A stretch of DNA of 64,000 bases from Flavobacteriales bacterium (GTDB lineage: Bacteria > Bacteroidota > Bacteroidia > Flavobacteriales_F > PHOS-HE28): NCBI GenBank assembly GCA_016710965.1, contig JADJTW010000031.1:744001-808000 (forward strand). Direction: 5' to 3'. The notes beneath the pieces are model-generated. The model saw nothing but the letters and a program-made list of their open reading frames with translations, searched no databases and was not told where the DNA came from. This document shows positions 8,272 through 16,750 of the stretch, in pieces. The translations under genes were made by a program, and so were the position numbers. How positions within the stretch are numbered: the first letter of the stretch is position 1; each line of letters starts with the position of its first letter.

Positions 8272-9210
8272 ATGAGGATAGGCGTGGACATCATGGGCAG
8301 CGACCACGGTTCGGTCGTTCCCCTACGTGCTGCCGTCATGGCGGCCAGGGATCTCCCTGCCGATGTGCGGCTGGTGCTCATAGGCAATGCGCAGGAGATC
8401 GCCGCTGGCCTGAACACCGAAGGCGCTGACAGTGCGGCCTTCGACATCGTCCCCAGCCAGGACGACATCACATTCGACGACAACCCGACCAAAGCCCTTC
8501 AAGCCAAGCCGAAGAGCAGTATCAGCATCGGGTTCCACTTGTTGAAGGAAGGCAAGATCGACGCCTTCGCCAGTACGGGAAACACCGGTGCCATGCTGGT
8601 GGGCAGCATCTTCAGTATCAAGCCCATCCCTGGGGTCATTCGGCCCTGCATACCCAGCGTGGTGCCCAAGGAGAATGGCCAGTACGGTATCCTGGTGGAC
8701 GTTGGCGCAAACGCCGATTGCAAGGCCGATGTGCTGGCCCAATTCGGGCTGCTCGGGTCGATGCTGGCGCAGCACGTGTACCATATCGCCGCGCCCAGGG
8801 TGGGCCTGCTCAACATCGGGGAGGAGGAGAAGAAAGGCGACCTGCTTCGCCAGGCCACCTACGAGCTCATGCGCGATCAGCGGGTGTACAATTTCATCGG
8901 CAACGTGGAGGGGCGCGACCTCTTCAACGGCAAGGCCGATGTGTATGTGACCGATGGCTTCACCGGCAACGTGGTGCTCAAGGCTGTTGAGGCCTTCCAC
9001 GACCTCCTGGAGCAACGCGGCGTTCACGAGCCCTTCTTCGACCGCTTCAATTACGAGAACTACGGCGGGCTGCCGGTGCTGGGCGTGAATGGCAACGTGA
9101 TCATCGGCCACGGCATCAGCAACGATGCCACCATCAAGAACATGATCCTGTTCACCCGCGAAGTAGTCGAGAGTAAGCTCAACGACCGCATCCGCGAAGC
9201 GCTTGTGTAG
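8272..9210 (+). CDS. plsX: Phosphate acyltransferase PlsX
   Basis: PlsX converts acyl-ACP and phosphate to acyl-phosphate, the acyl donor for glycerol-3-phosphate acylation by PlsY. The 312-residue protein starts MRIGVDIMGSDHG, the family signature, and has AFASTGNTGAMLVGSIF (about residues 101-117), LVDVGANADCK, GLLNIGEEEKKG and VTDGFTGNVVLK (about 226-237). It is a peripheral membrane enzyme in other bacteria. It is directly followed by fabH, whose ATG begins at the base after the plsX stop, so co-translation is likely. Confidence 0.97.
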   Translation: MRIGVDIMGSDHGSVVPLRAAVMAARDLPADVRLVLIGNAQEIAAGLNTEGADSAAFDIVPSQDDITFDDNPTKALQAKPKSSISIGFHLLKEGKIDAFASTGNTGAMLVGSIFSIKPIPGVIRPCIPSVVPKENGQYGILVDVGANADCKADVLAQFGLLGSMLAQHVYHIAAPRVGLLNIGEEEKKGDLLRQATYELMRDQRVYNFIGNVEGRDLFNGKADVYVTDGFTGNVVLKAVEAFHDLLEQRGVHEPFFDRFNYENYGGLPVLGVNGNVIIGHGISNDATIKNMILFTREVVESKLNDRIREALV

Positions 9211-10203
9211 ATGAGGACCACCGCTGCCATCACCGCTGTCCATGGCTACCTGCCGGAGTACCGCCTCACCAACGAGGTGCTGGAAACGATGGTGGACACA
9301 AACGATGCGTGGATCACCGAGCGCACGGGCATCAAGGAGCGCCGCATCCTCACAGGCAAGGACCAGGGCCTGAGCGTCATGGCCATCGAAGCCGTGAAAG
9401 GTCTTCTCCAGAAGCGCGGCATCGACCCCGACGAGATCGACCTGATGATCGTGGCCACGGTAACACCGGACCGCGTGTTCCCCGCCACGGCCAACATCGT
9501 CTGCGACGCCATCGGCGCGAAGAACGCTTGGGGCTTCGATCTGGGAGCGGCGTGCAGCGGCTTCCTTTTCGCCCTCGCCACCGGCGCGCAGTTCATCGAG
9601 AGCGGCAAGCACAAGAAGGTGGTGGTGGTAGGCGGTGATAAGATGAGCAGCATCGTGGACTACGAGGACCGCGCCACCTGCATCATCTTCGGCGATGGAT
9701 GCGGAGCCGTGCTGCTGGAACCGACGATTGAAGGCGTGGGTATCATGGACAGTATCCTGCGCACCGACGGAAGCGGTTGCCAATACCTGCACCAGAAGGC
9801 CGGTGGATCCTGGCGGCCATCGACCGAGCGAAGCGTTGAACTGAAAGAGCACTACATCTATCAGGAGGGCAAGGCCGTGTTCAAGTTCGCCGTGACCAAC
9901 ATGGCCGACGTGAGCGCGGAGATCATGGAGAAGAACGGACTGAAGGCCGACGACGTGGCATGGCTGGTGCCGCACCAGGCCAACAAGCGCATCATCGATG
10001 CCACTGCCCACCGCATGGGGCTGGACGACAGCAAGGTGATGGTGAACATCGAGAAGTACGGCAACACCACCAGCGGCACCTTGCCACTGTGCCTGTGGGA
10101 ATGGGAGCCCCGCTTGAAGAAAGGCGACAACATCATCCTCAGTGCCTTCGGAGGCGGATTCACCTGGGGGGCCGTCTGGCTCAAGTGGGCCTACGGCGGA
10201 TAA
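9211..10203 (+). CDS. fabH: 3-oxoacyl-[acyl-carrier-protein] synthase III
   Basis: FabH starts fatty-acid synthesis by condensing acetyl-CoA (or another short acyl-CoA) with malonyl-ACP. The 330 residues contain the nucleophile Cys115 in GAACSGF, His255 in PHQANKRI and Asn285 in YGNTTSG, the thiolase-fold triad. The N terminus has the usual TNDAWITERTGIKERR. It abuts plsX and precedes accB/accC, so initiation, malonyl-CoA supply and phospholipid acyl donor genes are grouped in one operon. Confidence 0.97.
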   Translation: MRTTAAITAVHGYLPEYRLTNEVLETMVDTNDAWITERTGIKERRILTGKDQGLSVMAIEAVKGLLQKRGIDPDEIDLMIVATVTPDRVFPATANIVCDAIGAKNAWGFDLGAACSGFLFALATGAQFIESGKHKKVVVVGGDKMSSIVDYEDRATCIIFGDGCGAVLLEPTIEGVGIMDSILRTDGSGCQYLHQKAGGSWRPSTERSVELKEHYIYQEGKAVFKFAVTNMADVSAEIMEKNGLKADDVAWLVPHQANKRIIDATAHRMGLDDSKVMVNIEKYGNTTSGTLPLCLWEWEPRLKKGDNIILSAFGGGFTWGAVWLKWAYGG

Positions 10204-10213
10204 CAGGAACCTC

Positions 10214-10221
10214 TACATTGG
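10214..10221 (+). promoter_or_regulatory. Possible internal -7-like box TACATTGG before accB
   Basis: TACATTGG lies between fabH and accB, about 30-40 bases before the accB start. It could give separate acc transcription; the match is imperfect. Confidence 0.3.
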
Positions 10222-10262
10222 CGATCCCTTCGGGGAAAGCGCCTGACCAAATGGACGAACCG

Positions 10263-10739
10263 ATGAACCTTACACAGATCCAAGACCTGATCAAGTTCGT
10301 CGCCAAGAGCGGCGTAAGCGAGGTGGAGATCGAGCAGAAGGATTTCAAGATCACCATCAAGACCCCGGCGAGCAAGAAGGAGGTACAGGTGATCGCCGCA
10401 CCTGCGCCAACCTACGCTGCTCCACCACCTGTGGCTGCTGCGCCCGTTGCCGCTCCGGCCCCCGCTGCACAGGCCGCAGCCCCGTCAGCAGACGCCAAGT
10501 ACATCACCATCAAGGCGCCCATGATCGGCACCTTCTACCGCGCCGCAGGACCCGGCAAACCGGTGTTCGTGAACGTGGGCGACGAGGTGAAGAAGGGCAA
10601 GCCCATTTGCATCATCGAAGCCATGAAGCTCTTCAATGAGATCGAGAGCGACGTGGAGGGCAAGATCGTGAAGGTGCTCGTGGACGACGCCAAACCCGTG
10701 GAGTACGATCAACCTTTGTTCCTCGTAGACCCCAGCTAA
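10263..10739 (+). CDS. accB: Acetyl-CoA carboxylase biotin carboxyl carrier protein
   Basis: BCCP carries the carboxyl group between biotin carboxylase and carboxyltransferase. The 158-residue product has an N-terminal helix (NLTQIQDLIKFVAKSGVSEVEIE), a flexible Ala/Pro-rich linker at about residues 45-75, and a C-terminal biotinyl domain whose attachment site is the Lys of EAMKLFNE. I prefer the ATG at 10263 because the family starts right at this helix; an in-frame ATG at 10251 would add four residues. accC follows 9 bases later. Confidence 0.95.
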   Translation: MNLTQIQDLIKFVAKSGVSEVEIEQKDFKITIKTPASKKEVQVIAAPAPTYAAPPPVAAAPVAAPAPAAQAAAPSADAKYITIKAPMIGTFYRAAGPGKPVFVNVGDEVKKGKPICIIEAMKLFNEIESDVEGKIVKVLVDDAKPVEYDQPLFLVDPS

Positions 10740-10748
10740 GCGCTGCCC

Positions 10749-12092
10749 ATGTTCAAGAAGATCCTGATCGCCAATCGCGGCGAGATCGCGCTGCGCGTGA
10801 TCCGCACCTGCCGGGAAATGGGCATCAAGACGGTGGCCGTCTATTCCACCGCCGATAAGGAGAGCCTGCATGTGCGCTTCGCGGATGAGGCCGTGTGCAT
10901 CGGGCCGCCCCCGAGCAAGGACAGCTACCTGAACATGGTGCGGATCATCGCCGCGGCGGAGATCACCAACGCCGATGCGATCCACCCGGGCTACGGCTTC
11001 CTGAGCGAGAACGCCAAGTTCAGCAAGCTCTGCCAGCAGCATAACATCAAGTTCATCGGCGCCACACCCGAGCAGATCGAGGCGATGGGCGACAAGGCCA
11101 CCGCCAAGGCCACGATGATCGCTGCCGGAGTGCCCGTAGTACCCGGTACGGAAGGTTTGGTGACGGATATCGCGCTCGCCAAGAAGGAGGCAAAGCGCAT
11201 CGGTTATCCCGTGATCCTGAAGGCCACGGCCGGTGGCGGCGGCAAGGGCATGCGCCTGGTGTGGAAGGAGGAGGAGTTCCAAGAGGCCTTCGAGAAAGCG
11301 AGCCAGGAAGCCGGTGCGGCCTTCGGCAACGCGGGCATGTACATGGAGAAGTACATCCTGGAGCCACGCCACATCGAGATCCAGATCGCGGGGGACCAGT
11401 ATGGCACCTTCTGCCACATGAGCGAGCGCGACTGCTCCATCCAGCGCCGCCACCAGAAGCTCGTGGAGGAAACGCCATCGCCCTTCATGACCAAGGCGCT
11501 GCGCAAGAAGATGGGCGAAGCGGCGATCAAGGCGGCCGCCAGCGTGAAGTACGAAGGCGTGGGTACCGTGGAGTTCCTCGTGGACAAGAACAGGAACTTC
11601 TACTTCATGGAGATGAATACGCGGATCCAGGTGGAGCATACGATCACCGAGGAAGTGATCGACTACGACCTCATCCGTGAGCAGATCAAGATTGCTGCGG
11701 GCATCCCCATCAGCGGATTGAACTATGAGCCCACGCGCCACAGCATCCAGTGCCGCATCAACGCAGAGGATCCGTTCAACAACTTTCGTCCTTCACCGGG
11801 CAAGATCACCAGTTACCACAGCCCGGGCGGCCACGGCGTGCGTGTGGACACGCACGTGTACGCGGGCTACACGATCCCGCCGAACTACGACAGCATGATC
11901 GGCAAGCTGATCGTGAGCGCGCAGACCCGCGAGGAGGCGCTGACCAAGATGGAGCGCGCATTGAGCGAGTACGTGATCGAAGGGGTGCCCACCACCATCC
12001 CCTTCCACCTTCAGCTGATGCAGAACGAGCAGTTCCGCAAGGGCGAGTTCACGACCAAGTTCCTGGAGGACTTCGAGATCAAGAAGCCTTAG
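10749..12092 (+). CDS. accC: Biotin carboxylase subunit of acetyl-CoA carboxylase
   Basis: This ATP-grasp enzyme carboxylates the biotin on BCCP with bicarbonate. The 447-residue protein begins MFKKILIANRGEIALRVIRT. It has IHPGYGFLSENAKF (about residues 79-92), the glycine-rich ATP loop GGGGKGMR (about 160-167), the RDCSIQRRHQK segment (about 229-239) and the catalytic EMNTRIQVEH (about 288-297). Length is typical for a stand-alone AccC. It is the last gene of the operon; the next gene is convergent, with 37 bases between. Confidence 0.97.
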   Translation: MFKKILIANRGEIALRVIRTCREMGIKTVAVYSTADKESLHVRFADEAVCIGPPPSKDSYLNMVRIIAAAEITNADAIHPGYGFLSENAKFSKLCQQHNIKFIGATPEQIEAMGDKATAKATMIAAGVPVVPGTEGLVTDIALAKKEAKRIGYPVILKATAGGGGKGMRLVWKEEEFQEAFEKASQEAGAAFGNAGMYMEKYILEPRHIEIQIAGDQYGTFCHMSERDCSIQRRHQKLVEETPSPFMTKALRKKMGEAAIKAAASVKYEGVGTVEFLVDKNRNFYFMEMNTRIQVEHTITEEVIDYDLIREQIKIAAGIPISGLNYEPTRHSIQCRINAEDPFNNFRPSPGKITSYHSPGGHGVRVDTHVYAGYTIPPNYDSMIGKLIVSAQTREEALTKMERALSEYVIEGVPTTIPFHLQLMQNEQFRKGEFTTKFLEDFEIKKP

Positions 12093-12129
12093 GTTCTTCA
12101 GTTTGTCCCGGGGTCCTCAAGCATAGGGT

Positions 12130-13341
12130 CTATCGGCCGAGACCATCAGACGTCGAGAACTTAAGGCTGTCCATGATCTGAACAATGTCCACTGCTCCAT
12201 AAGCAGTAAGCTCATTGCGCTTTCTCCAAATGCGCCTATTATGGATATCCATGCCTATGCGCTCGCAAAGGACCATTGCCTGGATAGCCTCCGCCTGGCT
12301 TATCGCATCCAATTCCAGTTCGTTAACGGGCCTATCCGGGGAATTAAAGGTGTATCTCATCCTGAATCGCCGCATATCATCGTACGAAGCGTCATCGGTC
12401 CAAATCCAAACCGCTGCTTGAGCGACCTCGCTGCTCGCGCCAGAGCTTTCCAATCCCGAAACCAGTGACACCAAGATCGGGTCGTTCACTGAAGAACGCA
12501 GCATGAACTCATCGAAGGAAAATGGTGCATCCTTGTACAGTTCCATACAAGCCACGTGAATACCTATCGACGCTGGGGTGGTGTCAAGGAGAAAGATCGT
12601 CCCAGCACGAATGGACAGCATGCGCTGTGTCGTCGGATCCTTTGGCTCCAGGACCAACCCTGCGCTCACCTCGATGGCGAGGGGAACCCGCGTCCTGGAA
12701 CGAACTACGACGGTACCCCGCTCGATGCTCCCAACTTCCACATCGATGGACAATTCTCCTGACCGAAGCAGGTCAAGGATCGGGATAGCACCACGCCTCG
12801 CGACCGAGCGAGCAATGGAATCCTGCTGGCGAAATCCTGCCGTGTCCGGGTTCCAGAGGAATACGCTCTCGTGGTCCTTCCAAAAGGCCATACGCCATTC
12901 CAGGAACCCCAACGCTCCTTCCGCATCATTCCCTGCATCGAATCGTGCGAACGCGAGGTCGTTCGCTCTTCGAAATGCTTCTGCAGCTTGCGGTTTAGCA
13001 TACCAGGTGTTCAAATAGGATATGTATATCGGTTCGTTGTCTTCGCTTACGGCCCTGTTCCATGCTATTCTCTCCTGGGTTCCTGGTGCTCTCCAATAAG
13101 CGAAGCCCCCGGTGGCCCCAACAACAAGTGCGACGAGCAATGTTCTCACTTTGAGATGTCGCTGGGCAAAAGCGGGCTTGGCTAGGAGCATTGCAGCAAC
13201 AAACGCCAGTACTCCGAGGATCAGCCCAATTGCATGCGGCACGGCATAGTCTAGCGCACGGCGCGGAGGTGCGTGAATCCAGAACAACGCAGCCATGCAT
13301 AAACAAACAATCGCGACCGCGATGATGAATGCTCTTGTCAT
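12130..13341 (-). CDS. Membrane protein of unknown function
   Basis: A 403-residue protein I do not recognise. Three hydrophobic segments near the N terminus (about residues 1-22, 36-55 and 67-84) would anchor it in the inner membrane. The remaining ~320 residues are soluble and mixed alpha/beta, with no catalytic motif I can name. Its base composition is visibly more AT-rich than the neighbouring accC, a hint of a different origin. It converges on accC and is divergent from the GT-C-like gene at 13481. It could be a strain-specific envelope protein; no function is claimed. Confidence 0.6.
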   Translation of the reverse strand: MTRAFIIAVAIVCLCMAALFWIHAPPRRALDYAVPHAIGLILGVLAFVAAMLLAKPAFAQRHLKVRTLLVALVVGATGGFAYWRAPGTQERIAWNRAVSEDNEPIYISYLNTWYAKPQAAEAFRRANDLAFARFDAGNDAEGALGFLEWRMAFWKDHESVFLWNPDTAGFRQQDSIARSVARRGAIPILDLLRSGELSIDVEVGSIERGTVVVRSRTRVPLAIEVSAGLVLEPKDPTTQRMLSIRAGTIFLLDTTPASIGIHVACMELYKDAPFSFDEFMLRSSVNDPILVSLVSGLESSGASSEVAQAAVWIWTDDASYDDMRRFRMRYTFNSPDRPVNELELDAISQAEAIQAMVLCERIGMDIHNRRIWRKRNELTAYGAVDIVQIMDSLKFSTSDGLGR

Positions 13342-13367
13342 CGGTTATACCGGCTCTCGTGGATGAA

Positions 13368-13375
13368 CGAAAGTA
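13368..13375 (-). promoter_or_regulatory. -7-like box TACTTTCG before the unknown membrane protein gene
   Basis: Reads TACTTTCG on the minus strand, 26 bases before the ATG at 13341. Confidence 0.4.
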
Positions 13376-13403
13376 TGCAGTACCTACGCTCCGCGTGGGC
13401 AGG

Positions 13404-13425
13404 CAGGGACTTGACGGAGTCCCTG
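13404..13425. repeat. Short perfect inverted repeat
   Basis: CAGGGACT (13404-13411) and AGTCCCTG (13418-13425) form an 8-bp perfect stem with a 6-base loop between two divergent genes. It could be an operator or a small hairpin; no T-run follows, so a terminator is unlikely. Confidence 0.4.
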
Positions 13426-13468
13426 AATCGCTTCTGGATCAAAGCGTAATAAGTGAAAACTCCGCCGC

Positions 13469-13476
13469 TACCTTGG
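13469..13476 (+). promoter_or_regulatory. -7-like box TACCTTGG directly before the ATG at 13481
   Basis: TAnnTTGG box ending 4 bases before the start codon; it predicts a leaderless mRNA if used. Confidence 0.4.
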
Positions 13477-13480
13477 CCGA

Positions 13481-15244
13481 ATGCGGCGTAGTCGTTCGTT
13501 GATCACGGTTTGGTCCCTGTGTGCGCTGCTCTTCTTCCTGCGCACCACCCAGACCGCCAAGTACGCGCTCACTTGGGACGTCTTCGGTTACTACCTCTAC
13601 CTGCCGGCCACCTTCATTCACGATGATCCCAGTCTAAAGGATCACGCGTGGCTGGACGAGGTGATGACCACGTATGATCCATCGAGCACGCTGTACCAGC
13701 TCGTGGATGGCACGAATGGTTCGCGTGTGATCAAGTACAGTTCGGGCATGGCGGTGGCCTACGCGCCGTGGTTCTTCATCGCGCATGCCCTCGCGAAGCC
13801 TTTGGGCTATGAAGCGGATGGCTTCTCCCCGCCCTACCAATACGCCGTCACCTACGGCATGCTGCTGTGGGTTTTGCTCGGACTCTTCCTCTTCCGCAGC
13901 GCACTGCTGCATTTCTTCAGCGATGGATGGACGGCCGTCCTTCTCGTGCTCATCGTGCTCGGCACCAACTACCTGCCTCTGGCCGCGCTCGATGGCACAT
14001 TGCTCACCCACCCGTTCCTCTTCACGCTCTATGCAGGTATGTTGCTCGCCACGATCCGTTGGCACGAAAGACCGGACTGGAAGAGCGCGCTGGCGATCGG
14101 CGCATGCGCTGGTTGGATCACGCTCGTGCGGCCGAGCGAAGGCGTGTGCGTGTTGATACCCTTGCTTTGGATGGGGCCCGAGGGCGTCAAAGCCAAATGG
14201 TGCCAAGTCCTCGCGCAATGGAAGCATGTGCTGGCCATGGTCATGGCGTTCATCGTGCTTGCCTCACCGCAACTGCTCTATTGGAAGACCGTCACCGGCC
14301 AGTGGTTGTTCTACTCCTATATCAACCCCGGCGAGGGCTTCGATTTCGCTTCGCCACACATCAGCGACTATCTCTTCAGTTTCCGCAAGGGCTGGTTCGT
14401 GTACACACCTCTTGTGCTTTTGATGGTCTTTGGCATGGCTACGCTGTGGCGGAATGCGCGACACCTGTTCTGGCCGATCGCGATCTTCCTCGTCGTCGAT
14501 CTCTACGTCGTTGCAAGCTGGACTAACTGGTGGTATGCTGGTGGAAGTTTCAGCGCACGCAGCATGGTGCCCGCACTCGTATTGCTTGCGCTACCGCTCG
14601 GATATGTCTTGAGAGGTGATTGGAGGAAAGTGCTCCTTCCGGTCGCGTTCCCATTGATGGTGCTCAACCTCTTCCAAACCTGGCAATGGAACCATGGCAT
14701 CATCAGCAAGGAGCGAATGACGCTGGCTTACTATGCGGCGGTCTTCGGTCGTACCAGCGTGCCAGTCGGTGCGCGGCAATTGCTCTTGGTGGAGCGGTCC
14801 TTCAACGGGGATGACAGACTGAGCGATACGAGCGGCTACGCGGCCCATACCCTTTACGAGAATGCCTTCAACGACCAACCGGATAGCGTGTACACCTTGA
14901 CAGCGGAGGATCCGTTCACCCCCGGACCTGACGTGCGGTTCGCGGACCTCACATCGAAAGACCATGCGTGGTTGCGGATCAGTGCCCGCTGGCGCGTGAA
15001 GGATGCCGTGGGCGATCCACCGGTGATCGTCGCCACCTTCCATCACAAGGGCGAAGCGTACAAGTACTTCACGCGCAGTTGGGAACGAGAGGATGAGAAC
15101 GAGGAGTGGAGCTCGATCTCCTTCGATTACATCACCCCGGAAGTGCGTTCACCAGAGGACAACCTGAAAGTGTACATCTGGAACCAGCACGGCGGCACGC
15201 ATCGCGTGGATGACCTGCGGGTGGAGGTCTTCGAGCCGAAGTAG
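13481..15244 (+). CDS. Polytopic membrane protein, GT-C glycosyltransferase-like
   Basis: A 587-residue protein with a series of hydrophobic segments through about residue 400 and a C-terminal soluble beta-rich domain (about 450-587). After the first membrane segment comes TWDVFGYYLYLPA, with Asp33 placed where GT-C enzymes have their catalytic acidic residue in the first outer loop. GT-C proteins use polyprenyl-phosphate sugars outside the inner membrane. The assignment to this superfamily is by topology, not by a family signature. It meets the convergent gene at 15245 with no gap between stop codons. Confidence 0.6.
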   Translation: MRRSRSLITVWSLCALLFFLRTTQTAKYALTWDVFGYYLYLPATFIHDDPSLKDHAWLDEVMTTYDPSSTLYQLVDGTNGSRVIKYSSGMAVAYAPWFFIAHALAKPLGYEADGFSPPYQYAVTYGMLLWVLLGLFLFRSALLHFFSDGWTAVLLVLIVLGTNYLPLAALDGTLLTHPFLFTLYAGMLLATIRWHERPDWKSALAIGACAGWITLVRPSEGVCVLIPLLWMGPEGVKAKWCQVLAQWKHVLAMVMAFIVLASPQLLYWKTVTGQWLFYSYINPGEGFDFASPHISDYLFSFRKGWFVYTPLVLLMVFGMATLWRNARHLFWPIAIFLVVDLYVVASWTNWWYAGGSFSARSMVPALVLLALPLGYVLRGDWRKVLLPVAFPLMVLNLFQTWQWNHGIISKERMTLAYYAAVFGRTSVPVGARQLLLVERSFNGDDRLSDTSGYAAHTLYENAFNDQPDSVYTLTAEDPFTPGPDVRFADLTSKDHAWLRISARWRVKDAVGDPPVIVATFHHKGEAYKYFTRSWEREDENEEWSSISFDYITPEVRSPEDNLKVYIWNQHGGTHRVDDLRVEVFEPK

Positions 15245-16714
15245 TTACTCCGCAGTGATCCGTTCCATGGTTTGCAAACCACTATGGTCCGTTACCACAA
15301 GGCCTCGTTCGATCCCTTGTGCGCGCAGCAGGTCCTTCGCTTGCGGAACGCCATCCACGCGAAAGAGCGTTCGTTCAGCGTACCACTGCACCTGCGGCTC
15401 AGGGGTGAAACCGATGGTGAAGACCATTTCGTCGGACTTCGCAGCCCGCCCTATTCCCAACCCCTGCTCCTGTTGCGTCGTGAAGCGCTCATCATCGCGT
15501 GAACCGATCGGATTCGTCCGGTAGAAATAGAGCATCCCGGCTATGCAAGTGGCAATGAGACCGCCCACCGCCCACCTTGCCCGAAGTACCGATAAGCCAA
15601 TAGCCGCCAGCGCACACAGCAGTATCCCGCCCTTCAGCGCGGCGAAATCATGCCCGGCGTATTGAAGGAGCAGCATGTGATCGAGCAGCACCGGTCCTGC
15701 GGCCAATAACAGGAAGAGCCACCAATGCGCGGATGCAGCCTTCACGCTTCGCCAACGGAAAAGAGCAAGACCAAGCGCGACAAGGATCACCGGCAGGTAG
15801 CCAGTACGGTAGTTGGCGAGCACCTCCACCAACCGCGACCAGAGGCCACTACCCACAGCTGTTCCCCGATCGGCATATCGGCCCGTGAAGTAGGCGATGA
15901 GCGCATCAGCGTCCACCACCTGCAACCAGCGCCACGCTGTGTAGCCCAGCGCTAGCCCAACACCGAGAACAGCCATGAGCATGACGCGCAATTCCTGTCC
16001 ATCGCGCGAACGCCACCAGCGGAGGAACGCGATGAAGAAAAGCATGACGCCAGCCCACACGCCCGGCCAGCTGATGCATGTGGTGATGAAGAGGGTGAGA
16101 CCGGCAAGCAAAGGCCACTTCCATCCGGTCGCGTTCGACCTATACATGCGCAGGACGACCAGGATGTGCCACACCCAGCCGTTCTGCACGAACATGTCGC
16201 TCATGTACACGTTGCTGTGGAACCAGAGCGACGCCGGCATGAAGAGGTAGAGCACGGCAGCGAAGAGCGGTGCCTCGACTCCGCTCGGCACAAGCGAACC
16301 AACCGTGAGAAGCTCGCGGACGATCAGGTACAGTGCAATGGCCGTGAGCAAGTGGAAGAGCAGGTTGAAGAGCTGTAGGCCGAGCGCATTCGGTGCTGAG
16401 CCGGTCAACGTGAAGAGCATGTGCGGGAGGTCGTAGGCCAGCGGCGGATGCGAGAGGTAATAGAGCACACCGTCGCGCAACCCAGGCGCATCGGTGTAGC
16501 CGGGCGGGATCAGGTCGGCCGGGCCACTGAAGGTGATCGCCGGTGCGCCGTGATGATGCATGAACCCATCGACCTGCCAGTTATGCAGGATGATGAGCAC
16601 CAGGGCCGTGCAGTACTCATGATGCGCGCTGAGCGGCCGGTCGATCAACGGTGAGCGCACGCCCACGCTCACCGCGAAGGCGAGCAGGATCCAGAGCAGG
16701 TGTCGGCGCGGCAT
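15245..16714 (-). CDS. GT39/ArnT-like glycosyltransferase family membrane protein
   Basis: A 489-residue polytopic protein with about ten hydrophobic segments. The first outer loop holds LIDRPLSAHHEY (residues 23-34), resembling the D/E-containing loop of PMT/ArnT-type enzymes, which transfer sugars from lipid-phosphate donors to lipids or proteins. A soluble C-terminal part of about 90 residues ends the protein. It starts only 36 bases from the divergent gene at 16751, so the two share a promoter region. Substrate unknown. Confidence 0.6.
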   Translation of the reverse strand: MPRRHLLWILLAFAVSVGVRSPLIDRPLSAHHEYCTALVLIILHNWQVDGFMHHHGAPAITFSGPADLIPPGYTDAPGLRDGVLYYLSHPPLAYDLPHMLFTLTGSAPNALGLQLFNLLFHLLTAIALYLIVRELLTVGSLVPSGVEAPLFAAVLYLFMPASLWFHSNVYMSDMFVQNGWVWHILVVLRMYRSNATGWKWPLLAGLTLFITTCISWPGVWAGVMLFFIAFLRWWRSRDGQELRVMLMAVLGVGLALGYTAWRWLQVVDADALIAYFTGRYADRGTAVGSGLWSRLVEVLANYRTGYLPVILVALGLALFRWRSVKAASAHWWLFLLLAAGPVLLDHMLLLQYAGHDFAALKGGILLCALAAIGLSVLRARWAVGGLIATCIAGMLYFYRTNPIGSRDDERFTTQQEQGLGIGRAAKSDEMVFTIGFTPEPQVQWYAERTLFRVDGVPQAKDLLRAQGIERGLVVTDHSGLQTMERITAE

Positions 16715-16733
16715 CGCACGAACATAGTCCGTC

Positions 16734-16741
16734 TAGCTTTG
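16734..16741 (+). promoter_or_regulatory. -7 box TAGCTTTG before the gene at 16751
   Basis: Perfect TAnnTTTG match ending 9 bases before the ATG at 16751; supports that start over the in-frame GTG at 16700, which would lie upstream of the promoter. Confidence 0.55.
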
Positions 16742-16750
16742 GCCGAAGCG

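Noticed and set aside
8323..10011. 562-codon minus-strand ORF opposite plsX and fabH
   Set aside because: A shadow of GC-rich coding sequence; both opposite genes carry full catalytic motifs.
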